Below are positions 25,587 to 37,120 of a stretch of DNA of 64,000 nucleotides, one piece after another. Within the stretch, counting starts at the first letter, position 1; each line of letters starts with the position of its first letter. Where the stretch lies: positions 142,186 through 206,185 of the forward strand of contig NW_003109100.1 of the NCBI RefSeq assembly GCF_000003605.2, written 5' to 3'. Position numbers and translations under genes: made by a program. The DNA comes from Saccoglossus kowalevskii (lineage: Eukaryota; Hemichordata; Enteropneusta; Harrimaniidae). The notes beneath the pieces are model-generated. The model was not told where the DNA came from. It saw only the letters and a program-made list of their open reading frames with translations, and made no database searches.

Positions 25587-28500
25587 GCATAAGTTTCCCC
25601 CGGTGCATGCAAGTGTTACAGAGAGGGGAAGATCATATGAGTAATCTGCAATAAATATAAATTAAAATGCCAGGCTGTTATTTATTTTCAATTAGAGCAA
25701 GTGTATTTTGTTCAGTGAAAGACATTCATTTTGTAGAGTATATCCAAATAATTGTACTGCCCCCCCCCCTCTCAATCCCTATAAACACACATGTCGGGGT
25801 AAATCGACCGGCATGTTTACCCTATTTACAGGCACGGCACCAGCAAAAGTTCAGTTACGTACATTCCTGACGTAAACGAAATATTCCCCGCAATCTTGAT
25901 GCAAAATTGGAAAAGCCACGTGCATACAGCAGTGGAAAACAAAAATAAGATGCAGCAAGCTCAGGCCACCCCGCGGAGTACCATTGATGCATTGTCAGAC
26001 AACCTGCCGAGATCAAAAGCATATGAACCAAATCTAATAAGCATCATATGTGGGGAGAGGCTATGATCGTTTTTAATATACGATTGCTGGTGCGCACCGC
26101 CTCTAACCAATCTGGGTAATTACCTATACAAATACCTTGAAGGCAGTTCTTTGACAGAGTGCGTCAACCAATAACATCGTGCCTAGCTAGAGAGCGGTAC
26201 GTAACAATGGTTAAGACTGGTTGCTGTTTTAGATAATTAGACAGGCGTTGTATACATGTCTTTGGATATATTAAAACGATCAATGTCTTTTACCAACACC
26301 TGATATCAATCACATTGATTTGAGTCGCAATAAACTATATCAAGATGGTTATTGAGGTCAAATGAGGTTAATTGTTTTGCTGAACGGTTGCGCTCACAAA
26401 ATTCCACTCTTGGTCTAGAGTGAGCGTGAAGTTTATCTAGTTCCAGTGAATCAGACATTATGACGGTGTATCGAGAACGTGTTATTAGATACGGTATCCG
26501 GAAGACAGCGTGGGTGGTATAATCAAGCACCATCAAGCATGGAAGGGTGTAGTATGTGCAAATGACCCGGATGTGAGACGACTTGGCTACCCGAGAACGA
26601 GTGTTCGACAAAAGAACAATCCGATTACATTTATTAAATTAATTAATTAATTAATTATGTTCAGGCCATACAATTTGAATATGTTGATAAACGCTGTGAC
26701 ACATGTTAGTCCATGCCTGTACTAAAAAAAACAATATTATGATTATGATGTTAATAAGTCTATACATAAATATGACATTTGATTAACATACTGCCTATTA
26801 AAAAAATATTGTATTATACTCTAGACAGTACTGCTAATTGTTTTAATACAAACACAGCGATTATTAATTTGGAATTATAACAATAGATGATAGGAAGCTG
26901 TCGTATTAATACGAGTAATACCGGTAAGTGTATTATTAATACAAAAACACAGAATATTAATTTCGAAATTTGGTGTTAGGAGTGAGGTGTTTGTAAATCA
27001 CTTCTGATTTCTAGCTACACGCTCAATATAATTGTTAATCACGCTATAAACTGGGTAGCTTGCTGCCTAGTAGGCTAACAAGGCTTTGTTGTAAAAACAG
27101 TTTTTACCACTGATAATGTTTGTACAGTACACCATAACATTGCAAGTTCTTGGAGTTTGTTTTAATCTCGAATGTAAATCTATATGTGCCTCGTCACATT
27201 GTGTTGGCTTGCTTGAATTACAAGGAATTATTTCTTTAGCTAAAATCTGTCACGGTGTAAAAGTTGGTACCGTATTCCCATGTTTCCGAATTTACGCCAT
27301 GAAATGATAAAATATATAAATAAAAACGTCTAATCCCTTGAATGTTTAATTTCGGAATTACGAAATATGTGTATTGATGCGATGCATGCAACTAGTTTCA
27401 TTGTTTTTAGTTTGAAAGAATTGGTATAACCAATGTCTCTGACATCAATAGGCGCACATCTTATGGAACAATTATTGCTTTATCGGTAAGCATATTAATG
27501 TTGCTATTTCATAACGCGTCACTATTTTAGCATGCATGGACAAATATGCAAAAGAAGAAAGCTATATTCCGATAGTCCCAGTGATGGTTGAAATGTCTGT
27601 CGTTCCAAATCGCAACGCGAATGAATAATAGAATGTAGAGTTCAAAGTAGCCATGATTATCAGTGATCAACCTGTAGGCAGGAATATATGGTGTTTTTCA
27701 TCGTCAGTTGAATTTGAGCTACGATAATTGCATCGACAACTGTACTCGAGGTGACAGGACACGCATTACTGACATTCAAACTCATTATAGTTTGTCGGTG
27801 TATCTTGTAAGCTGTACGTCGTAGTGCTGGTGCTGGTGAACATTCCCCGTGGATTTAGATGTCCCGCAGTGCGCACATTTTCATATATCAGTCATTAAAT
27901 TCAGGAGACAATTGGACGGACTAGTCTCCTTAATAGCGCTGATAAAAGTGCGATTGGCTGGGATCGTCAAACGAAATGAACCGCACTGAAATTTGGAAGA
28001 TATGTCCGTCCCAATTCTGACTCAGCCACTGATTGAAACTATTTGAGTGCACAGTCAATAAAACAACTATCGTCACGAGTCGTGAGCCATTATTTTTACA
28101 CGGTTTCGCCTTTTTCACGACCTTTGTATAACTAACGTAATAGCTGTACAGATACACATTTAATGCTCCTGTGTGCGTTTCTCTGTTCTCGTGACCACTG
28201 CCTGTGATTATTCATTAATATTCGTGTTTTTTTTTTTGCTCAGTTATGATTATAATATGGAATAATACAGAATGCTAAATATAATCAGCACCTGGTGCCT
28301 ATTATGCGTGTTTTCACAAAACCGCAGCGACTATCAGTGAAAACAAGCACGGCGTTGCACGAATTAGGACAACTGTGATATACCCGTTCTATGATGGGGT
28401 TGTTGAATTATTATATTAAATATATTGGTATAAAGAAACATTTCTTAAAACCTTCAAAGGGCCGTGGTGATTGAGCAGTGTGTGTCTGTGTTCCCACGAA

Positions 28501-29081
28501 CAATACAGTTTACATGCGCTGTATACTTAACATAATAGATAGCATATTGAACAGGACGCATCGTGATGTCCACCACCTTTTGTGATGGAACACAACACGA
28601 CATGTATGTTACATTTCGTCAGTAATACCGGGTCAGGTAGTTCAAACCTGCTATCAAATTTTAGTTGGTGGAATAATATAAACATATTAGCATAACTATG
28701 TGCAATAATATCTGATTCAATATTATGTTTATTGTCATTGAAACAATCTCTAGGTTCCCCAGTATTACTAAACAAAATTATTCATTTTTATCACAGTGAA
28801 TTTCACTGCCATCTGATGAAAACATTCCTAAAAGGAAGTAGTTTCATTATAACAGATTTTGTAAGGGGATGTCACTCGTGAAGAAGGATGTGCGCGCCGT
28901 ATTCGAAGCGCCTTGACTTCATGCATTGACGTCCGTATATTTCTCTCCCGCTGATCTGAACCTGTGCTAAAATCGATCTACGTCGTTTGCGTACCTCCCT
29001 AGCCATATTATATACCCGTTCAGTAAAACGGAGTTCAACAATAATGGACCGCACGTAACCGGAATGCGTTTATTCAAGAAA
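25587..29081. other. Gene-free stretch upstream of receptor paralogue B
   Basis: Contains a 10-base C run (25760-25769), an AATT array (26634-26657) and low-complexity tracts. The 101-codon minus-strand frame at 26306-26611 opens with TTG and has no motif. No gene recognised. Confidence 0.45.
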
Positions 29082-29201
29082 AGAGCAGTGGTCGTTGAGA
29101 GAACGCTTTTAAACTTCGATTCAAAAAAGGTGTTTTTAGATGCACTGTATACGTCACATTAGACCCTCGAACACAACGCATCGCGACGACCACCGTCCTT
29201 T
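29082..29201. repeat. Foldback element related to the one at 2195-2274
   Basis: The right arm (29173-29202), read on the minus strand, is about 26/30 identical to the right arm of the first element, sharing the GGTGGTC and TGCGTTGT phrases. The left arm near 29086-29099 (AGTGGTCGTTGAGA) is a degenerate inverted copy. The copy is about 120 bp, longer and more decayed than the first, and lies roughly 530-650 bp upstream of receptor B. Confidence 0.5.
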
Positions 29202-29569
29202 ATATTAGCACTCTATTTGTCACACTAACTCATGGGACTCCAATCAGCCACGTTATTAATTTGGTTAACCTGGGTGCCTGTCATGTTTGGTTTTGTTTTT
29301 GTTTTTATTTCCAGCATATAAATTGATAACGTTCTTATATTTAATTATATCGCTGCATTGCAAAGCCATAAGTCAGAATGAGTTATTTCACTGTCCGGTT
29401 TAGTAGAAGCCAGTGAATATTATCGAAGTTCATGCCGCGAAAAAATACGTAAGAACCGAGTGAGTTTTGAGTCGCTATGCTGGTCGTTAAACTCGCATAC
29501 ATGATTTGCATTCTCGGTATGGTGGTGTTAATTCTCCAGACGTGAATCCGATGAAAACAATACAACACT

Positions 29570-29575
29570 TATAAA
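29570..29575 (+). promoter_or_regulatory. TATA-like sequence upstream of receptor B
   Basis: TATAAA lies 160 bp upstream of the receptor start codon. It could be the core promoter, giving a 5' leader of about 130 bases. It is a common hexamer in such AT-rich DNA. Confidence 0.25.
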
Positions 29576-29641
29576 TGTATTCACATATTCTACTTCGAAT
29601 CGCACTGGACTGCGCCTTTCTCTAAACTAAATACTGAACAA

Positions 29642-29651
29642 TGCGCATGCT
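29642..29651. promoter_or_regulatory. NRF1-like TGCGCATGCT
   Basis: This matches most of the NRF1 consensus (YGCGCAYGCGC) and sits about 85-93 bp before the receptor B start codon, in a slightly GC-richer patch. A fuller match is at 48953-48963. Confidence 0.25.
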
Positions 29652-29734
29652 CAAACACCCGGTTTGCTGAATGGAGTATTTCACGTTTATTCAATGCCTC
29701 TCGCACTGTGTTGTATACACATATGCATTACGCC

Positions 29735-31057
29735 ATGGACTGCAGCGCGCTGGCGAATCTTCAGCAATTAGTATTGCTTGGAATATTATCTGAATCAGAT
29801 ATCGATCCGGCCTTAATACGTTTGAATTGCAGTAATCTCACCGACACCAGCCTTGGTGACTATTCCGCTGACGAAATCATCGAAACGTTCCGTCAGGGTT
29901 TGTACACGCACGGCTCGCCATCAACATTGGCGTTAATAGTGCTTTACGTCGTATCGTTTACTCTGGGATGCATCGGTAATATACTTGTTATAATTGCGTG
30001 GTTTCGCAACAAACATATACGGACTATTATTAACTGCTTTCTGGTCAACTTAGCTGTGTGTGACTTGGCGGTGGTGTTGGTGTGCATGCCGATAACACTG
30101 GGCAACATTGTCTACCAGGAATGGATTTACGGGGAAGTACTGTGCAAGCTTACTCCATGTGTGCAGGGGATGTCAGTTTCCTCCAGCGTCTTCATCCTGA
30201 CTGCAGTGAGTTTAAATAGATTTTATGCAATCCATAGTCCATTGAAGGCCAAGGTGTTGTTTACTAGAAATCGAGTACGGATCTTGATAGTAATAATATG
30301 GATTATATCTCTAATACTGATGATTCCTATACTCATCGTTAATCGCTTAGTCACAGAGGTATTTTTCGGTGTCGTACCGGTGACTTGGTGCCAAGAGGAG
30401 TGGCGGTCCATGCGTATGAAACACGCCTATAACATGTGTCTTTTCTTGGTTCAGTTCGCGTTACCAATGTTGTTTATGTTTGCCGCCTATGCCATGATAG
30501 TCAGAGCTCTTGTGTTTAGAAGCTCGGAACTTGGAAAAGACGCTAATCCCGACAAGCAACTAAAAGCGCAAAACAGAAGTCGAAGCAAAGTCGTGCGCCT
30601 ACTCATGGCAGTCGTCTTACTGTTTGCCGTTTCTTGGTTTCCGTATCACGTCGCTACTATCTGGACGGACTACCACCCTGTGAACGAAGCTATAAAAATG
30701 TTCCCCTTCGTACAGTGGCTTGGATTATGCAGCTCGTCTCTCAATCCCATATGTTACTGCTTCCTCAGTAAGACATATCGAAAGACGTTTAAAGCTTCTC
30801 TCCAATGTAAGTGGAAAAGAAAGAACGACGCAGGCGTTTACCGCAACTGGGGGACATCGTATGCGTTTAGTTTAGGAGCGACGAGCGTACGGCCAAGACG
30901 CGGGAAACCTAGTAGCCACAACGAATTGCAAGGGGCAACGTACGCTCAGATAGTCACCAATGGGAATTACATGAATGATACTAGCCAAATAGCTGAACAG
31001 TCAGTGAGACACGAAAGCCAAACGGAGGTGTCATTGACCAAAGAAACGGAGCTGTGA
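29735..31057 (+). CDS. Orexin/allatotropin-receptor-like GPCR, paralogue B (complete, 440 aa)
   Basis: This is an intronless class A peptide GPCR. The frame is open from 29708, but that codon is GTG. I chose ATG at 29735 because GCCATGG is a strong Kozak context and the protein then aligns with the start of paralogue A; ATG at 29723 is the alternative. Layout: N-glycosylation sites Asn31 and Asn34; orexin-receptor-like N-terminal helix 42-59; TM1 about 63-88 (Asn82); TM2 (Asp110); TM3 with Cys137, Gln144 (3.32) and NRF 161-163; TM4 (Trp189); ECL2 Cys219 and Trp223; TM5 (Pro244); RSRSK in loop 3; TM6 SWFP 300-303; TM7 NPICY 337-341; a basic tail with Cys358, a possible palmitoylation site. The Gln at 3.32, the YAIxxPL after NRF and the CxExW ECL2 support the orexin/allatotropin type. 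The ligand is not shown by the sequence. Confidence 0.96.
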   Translation: MDCSALANLQQLVLLGILSESDIDPALIRLNCSNLTDTSLGDYSADEIIETFRQGLYTHGSPSTLALIVLYVVSFTLGCIGNILVIIAWFRNKHIRTIINCFLVNLAVCDLAVVLVCMPITLGNIVYQEWIYGEVLCKLTPCVQGMSVSSSVFILTAVSLNRFYAIHSPLKAKVLFTRNRVRILIVIIWIISLILMIPILIVNRLVTEVFFGVVPVTWCQEEWRSMRMKHAYNMCLFLVQFALPMLFMFAAYAMIVRALVFRSSELGKDANPDKQLKAQNRSRSKVVRLLMAVVLLFAVSWFPYHVATIWTDYHPVNEAIKMFPFVQWLGLCSSSLNPICYCFLSKTYRKTFKASLQCKWKRKNDAGVYRNWGTSYAFSLGATSVRPRRGKPSSHNELQGATYAQIVTNGNYMNDTSQIAEQSVRHESQTEVSLTKETEL

Positions 31058-31414
31058 AATCGATGTATTTAATGGAATGAACAACAATACAAGTTCACAC
31101 ATTTCCCTTTTATATGTTGTTCGTGGAGATATATACAACACTGAACGTTGTTAGCGGTTACGACTAATCCATTTGCTCCGTAACAACAAGTCGCTAATAT
31201 CAGGTCAGAGTCAAACTAAACTATTACGCTAGTAATCCCGAGTCAATAACAGCACAAATTATAAGCGTCAATTTATCATTAATTAACATTTAATTTTAGG
31301 TATAATATTCATTTAAATGGCGTATTTGTGGCATTACATTCTTCTAATTTGTAACATGCATATACAGGTATAACTTAACGCCATCTTTGTGTAAAACTCT
31401 TATGTTGCATGTGA

Positions 31415-31420
31415 AATAAA
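31415..31420 (+). promoter_or_regulatory. Candidate polyadenylation signal for receptor B
   Basis: First AATAAA after the receptor stop, about 360 bp downstream. Another is at 31777-31782. Either would end a short 3' untranslated region. Confidence 0.35.
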
Positions 31421-34400
31421 TCGCTAATAATTCATGTTTCGAATTTTTACAATGTAACATTTTTTTTAATTTTGAAATTGTTGAACCGTGTTCATAGTAT
31501 TGATAATGTCTCCATTCATTATTCTACGCCAGTAGCTATGCAAAGAAGGCATATTACAGCGTGTGTGTGTTTTTCATGGTAGCAATTCCAGTTATAACGT
31601 GTTGCATTCCCCCCGCAAAAAAGTCGTGTTTTCATTATTCAAATCTGTTTTCACGGAGTATCATACATGGAACATAAACAGCAAGATAAAATACAGTTCG
31701 CAAAACGACTCAAAAAAACATTTGTATAAACAGTGTGCTGTATTAATTACGCAGTAGTTATTAGTAGATTCATATCAATAAATGAAGTATTTTTTATTTT
31801 AGATGTTGCTTCCTCATTGGCTTAATTAGTAACGCACCGAAAATTCAGTCCATCTTGCATATTAGACTTCTCCAGTGTAGATAACGAACTGTAACATACG
31901 GTAGAACCGGGCGTATATAAATAAGGGAGCGCAGAATTACCGATTAGTTGATGTACTGATTTTAATGATGTTTGTTTAAAGAAGACATTCCAAAGATAAT
32001 GTATTCATAGTAGAACTATAAACTGGATTTTTAATATATCGAATGTTCCTTAAATTTGGCGCCAGTGGCAATGACTGTCTACGTAAGATCACATTACCAT
32101 ACTTAATTCTTTTAAGCACACAGATTTATTTAGAGCGTATATCAAAAATTTAGTCGTAAAATGAAATTTTATCCGTTTTCAACGATACTTATTTATTCAT
32201 TTACCGCCACGCTGTTCACCTGTTTGTGACTTACATTGTGTTTTTTTTTTGTCCTACCACGAATGAAAACATGTAACAGCTAACACATTTATTCGATGGT
32301 CGTAATCAAAACTATTATGATTTGCCGTCTGTGATTGGGTCGCTGTTTTTATTTGCGGGGATCATATATTGCATATGTAGCCGTTTCCTCGAGGCCATTT
32401 CAAACATAATCTATTTTATTTCTCGCCGTGAACAACACGCAAAATGACAACAGGGTCGTTTATTTTTGACCCCCTGTAGTATATCCCTTCCCAAGCAGCG
32501 TTCATAACATAAATCGTGCTACTAGAGCGTATTACATTGTAACCATCTATCTAGCAACGTAATACATGATGTCATAGTGGCAACATATTGATCTTCTAAG
32601 GAGGCAAATGATGGATGGATGGATGGGTGGCGTTTTCTTATATTGTCGGACGTATTATATAACAAATGCGGCTTGCTTCCGAAATATGCTATAAGAAGTA
32701 GTACTAATTAGAGTTATTGTGGCGATAGTTTCAAAGATAACAAAACTTACATCGCTGCCCAGACTAATTTGGGATTTCAAATTAAAAAACTCTTATTTTC
32801 CAGCAATGATGAACACATTTCTGTCAATTTACGGAAATCTATATTTGGAAAAGATATTAATACTGTTCCCTTAATTATTTTAATTTATAATACCTCGCCA
32901 ATTTCCTTTCTCGCGATACAGTATACAAGGACAATAAGTCCGAAATATATTGAAAAAATAGACTGAAAATGTGTTACACGCACGTTTACTTTCCTATAAC
33001 TTCAATGATATTTTATTGTCATTTTTACAAGCGATCGCCGTTCCATCAATCCCGATTACCGTCAGTTTACCCACATGCAATTAAAGAATATGATTATTTC
33101 TGAACACATCAATATTTATTGTTTTGGTAACAAGATTACAAATGGTTGTAATAAATGTATTCCTAGATTCGAGACACGTCGTGTAAAATCGACACTAACT
33201 GGACTCGGATGAAAACTTGAAAATGTGGACAATGTGTGATTGGGAAAATACATTTTTATAACTAGCCAGATTCATATTTTCACTGATATTCAATCTACTA
33301 AAAATATTCGAATGAATGAAAATCTTGACAACGCTTCAAAAATTACAATATAAAATCCACAACAGATTGAGTATTTTAGATTGCCAGCTATAATGTTAAA
33401 AGTTGAATAGGCGATTTTCCGTTCAATGCAAGATTACTTGAAAGGCGCGGACTGAACGTACTTTGTAAAAATCGAATGACATGATTTTGAACTTGATTAA
33501 TTTTGTTATTATAATAGCTCAATGTCGAAACGCAAATCATTCAGAGGGGAATATGGAGTTGAGCTGCTATTACTTCATCATATGTTTACAGCATAATATC
33601 ACGAGTGAAAATACTCCAAAATTACTTCGCTTTAGTCGAATCTCGTGCGTTTTGACGACATTGTGTGACCTTCGCTCGAGCTGTTTTCAAGCACGATTGC
33701 ACGCATAATGCAGGATTTTGTTGTAAACGGAAAATGGTCTATTTTCTTTCATTGGCCGAACGGATTATTGGGATTTTTTATTGCGTAACATGATAATGTT
33801 TTATTGTACTGTTTTATTGCACTGGATCATCATATAATAAACCTTTAAAAGATTCATTGAATAAAATGTAATTTACTTTTTTTGATTGACGTTAACATGA
33901 TGTCATTTCACTTACATGTACTTCTCATAATAGTAGTTCGAAATTAGAATATGACCAGAAATGAGAACAATTGTTCATTATCTGCGCAGTTTAACTATAT
34001 ATCATCTATGTGTGTATGCTTGACTTAACGCTGGAAACGTACACCACCAAGAAATATTTTAATATGTTTTTATATATAGTCTGTACCTTTCTTATTTTAC
34101 CTTTATATGTGTCATCTGCTTTGCAGAAAATGCATTCATTCCACGTAATACTTACTTACACTGGCCATGCATGTCATTATTGCAGCACTTCCACTTCGCT
34201 TAAGTTTACTTTTGTAATTAAGCTACGGTTAGTCGCGCGAATAAATGCGTTCGCTTTTTACATGGTCATTATTCTTTGAACGAAGCCAATTCAGGTATTG
34301 TCACAGATAATAAATTGTGATTGGAGCTGCTTGCTCGTTTTGTCTACTACCTCCCTATGCACCTAACAAGATTTATGAAACAATGGTACTACACAATTTA

Positions 34401-36431
34401 CCAAACATGATAAATAAATAGAATATATCACTTGACGTATGGTAGGGTAGAAAGGTATTTAATGCTATGTGGTTTGCTGTTTTCAGAAAGCGTAATGACA
34501 ATGTCTAACTGCCTCAAAACATGGCAATCTGGAAACTATAAATAATTGAAGAAGTCTGGATAGAAATGTAGCGTGTGTTTGGGGAATTCTTTTTTATATA
34601 TAAATAAATCAGACGAAGGAAAAGTTAACGGTATCATATAAAACCGGCATCACCATGTTCATACCAATGAGCTAATTTACGTAAGGAAATTAACTATTTT
34701 TATCGCATTGTTTTAATATAAAACGTGGACAGGATAATGTTCAGTTTCATTATAGTCCGGTATAAAATAGTGTCCTCGATAACGTAAATAATTTCTTAGT
34801 CTTAGTTAGTTAGTTACAAAACATACATCAATTTATATTTTTTGATCCGATTAAATGTGTCCGACTGGCGGCCAGCTTTGATGTAAAAGAGTCCTAAATC
34901 CCTTTAATTGAATGTGTCTGCAACTGTATTCCGGAGATGTCGATTTCAATAAAAACTTGGAATAGGGGCAATGTATATTAGGTTTTGTTATTCCTTTTCA
35001 ATTCCAAATTGAATTCAAGATTTTATTCAAGATTACAGACAGGTGAACGATTGTTTTACTGTGTTCTTATTTGTTTCTCTGTTAACTAAGTTCCTTGTTG
35101 GTACGTATACAGGCAGTTTATCGCGGGGAGTGCCCGTTAAAACACGTTAAATCATCAAACTCGAACATGTCAACGATCTTTGAGATGATTGGGCTGTTCA
35201 AGCCCAACAAAGTCGACGTGATGGTAGTACATTTTAGGTGCAATTTATTTTTGTTATGCAACCCCTTTCAGTATGGCCGACTGGTGGCCGTATGTATTCG
35301 GTTACATGTGCGCGTTATTTTTTTCTGCAATTTCATACAGCATTCCCAATTGCACGTAGTCATTTTATAAAATGACATAAATAATGGCACATATTTTAAG
35401 CGTTATATTCGGGACTTTGTAATACGAATTGAAATATCATATAGACTAAATTAGTAACGGGGACTACTAAATTGTTTATGCTGAAATAAAAAATAGAGTT
35501 TTTGCTTTTGAACATCTCTAACTATGTATAAGCACAACCTGTTCACATCACTGACGGCTGCTTATTAATAATAGAATTGTACGCATGCGTATGTAATATT
35601 CGTGTGGATGACGCAGAACCGATTATTCCAATCGACGAACAGCTGTATACTTATTAAAAGCAATGTGTTATTCGCATAATAGTGGTTCAGTGAACCATGC
35701 TATGCAACCAATGTTGGTAATAATATGCCATTGAAAACTAATCAAATGGTAATACTAACCTATAGCCTCAATTCTACATCTACTTAACTGACCTGGCCAT
35801 TGCGTGCCATTTACAAATAAATAAATAATTATAATTTCATGATTTACTCATTATTTATTATAAATATTTAAATTATATTCTGACACAGAAAGACTTACCT
35901 AATCTCCAAATATAAGTAAGTGATTGCGCATGTGGTATTAAATATTCTTTTAATATTCGGCACATTTGCGTAGTTACATAATGAATTAATGAGATTTGAA
36001 ATGTATATTTTTTGTAACATGATGTATGATAAAGAATGCTTTTTATTTCTGAACATTTTGTTGACAGGTTTACCTCACTTTCATATCAAACCAAATGACA
36101 TGAGAGAGTTCGTTGTATATTACATATATATAACAGTGTGTAGTAGACATTCAACCGAAATTGCCTCAATTAGCAAGTACGTACACATGGTCTGAATACA
36201 TATCTGATATTTAGCTGTTACGACACAGGACCGCTAATTCCATAATTCCATAAGAAAACAAGAAGTTTATTAGTGGTTCTTTTCAAATTACATATGCTTT
36301 TACTGACAGTAGTCACCGAACTATAAAGTATAATGTTTGTCCTTGATATTAGTATTGGTGGATTAATACCAAAATACGTTATTGTTACCCGCATATTATC
36401 ATACATTTGTCAAACCTAACATCCTAATGAA
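31421..36431. other. Gene-free stretch downstream of receptor B
   Basis: AT-rich. It has a short GGAT run near 32608-32626 and scattered open frames under 92 codons without motifs. No gene recognised. Confidence 0.5.
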
Positions 36432-36474
36432 ATTAGTAGAGCGCCACATTCGTCACAAGGCGCGCGTTCGAATC
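36432..36474 (+). repeat. tRNA-derived SINE-like fragment
   Basis: ATTAGTAGAGCGCC at 36432 looks like the D-arm and A box of a tRNA. GTTCGAATC at 36466-36474 is a perfect B box, with near-tRNA spacing. CG-rich sequence between them recalls an anticodon arm. Stems do not pair well. It lies about 50 bp left of the hAT-type insertion. Confidence 0.35.
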
Positions 36475-36522
36475 ACAAATATAGTTACGTACACTCGCTC
36501 TAGACGCGCGCGAGTCCAATAC

Positions 36523-37112
36523 CAGTGGCGGATCCAGCAAAAAGTATTGGGGGGGGTCCAAGCTACGCTTAAGATATACGGACCGTAAATCGCAGAGAAG
36601 CTATGCGTAATCCAGATGATACGAATCGTCATGCGTTTGGNNNNNNNNNNNNNNNNNNNNNNNNNNNNNNNNNNNNNNNNNNNNNNNNNNNNNNNNNNNN
36701 NNNNNNNNNNNNNNNNNNNNNNNNNNNNNNNNNNNNNNNNNNNNNNNNNNNNNNNNNNNNNNNNNNNNNNNNNNNNNNNNNNNNNNNNNNNNNNNNNNNN
36801 NNNNNNNNNNNNNNNNNNNNNNNNNNNNNNNNNNNNNNNNNNNNNNNNNNNNNNNNNNNNNNNNNNNNNNNNNNNNNNNNNNNNNNNNNNNNNNNNNNNN
36901 NNNNNNNNNNNNNNNNNNNNNNNNNNNNNNNNNNNNNNNNNNNNNNNNNNNNNNNNNNNNNNNNNNNNNNNNNNNNNNNNNNNNNNNNNNNNNNNNNNNN
37001 NNNNNNNNNNNNNNNNNNNNNNNNNNNNNNNNNNNNNNNNNNNNNNNNNNNNNNNNNNNNNNNNNNNNNNNNNNNNNNNNNNNNNNNNCCCCCCCCCCTG
37101 GATCCGCCACTG
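36523..37112. mobile_element. Non-autonomous hAT-type DNA transposon with 8-bp target duplication
   Basis: The left end CAGTGGCGGATCCAG (36523-36537) and right end CTGGATCCGCCACTG (37098-37112) are perfect 15-bp terminal inverted repeats. TCCAATAC flanks the element on both sides (36515-36522 and 37113-37120), an exact 8-bp target site duplication, which is the hAT signature. G and C runs lie just inside the ends. Of 590 bp, 448 are N (36641-37088), so the internal sequence and true length are unknown. At this size it cannot carry a transposase unless the gap is underestimated. The perfect ends and duplication indicate a fairly recent insertion. Confidence 0.85.
36641..37088. other. Assembly gap (448 N) inside the transposon
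   Basis: Unresolved bases within the hAT-type element, consistent with a high-copy repeat that could not be assembled. The long frames crossing it are N artefacts. Confidence 1.
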
Positions 37113-37120
37113 TCCAATAC

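Noticed and set aside
25256-25654. 132-codon open frame
   Set aside because: Begins with GTG, contains a minisatellite and has no recognisable domain.
26306-26611. 101-codon minus-strand open frame
   Set aside because: Begins with TTG and has no motif or splice support.
29708-29734. Nine extra codons at the start of receptor B
   Set aside because: The first codon is GTG, and the alignment with paralogue A plus the GCCATGG context favour 29735.
30223-30411. 62-codon minus-strand frame
   Set aside because: Antisense shadow of receptor paralogue B.
35095-35370. 91-codon frame containing MADWWPYVFGYM in an overlapping frame, hydrophobic
   Set aside because: No ATG in good context for the main frame, no family resemblance, and no clear splice pair linking it to another exon.
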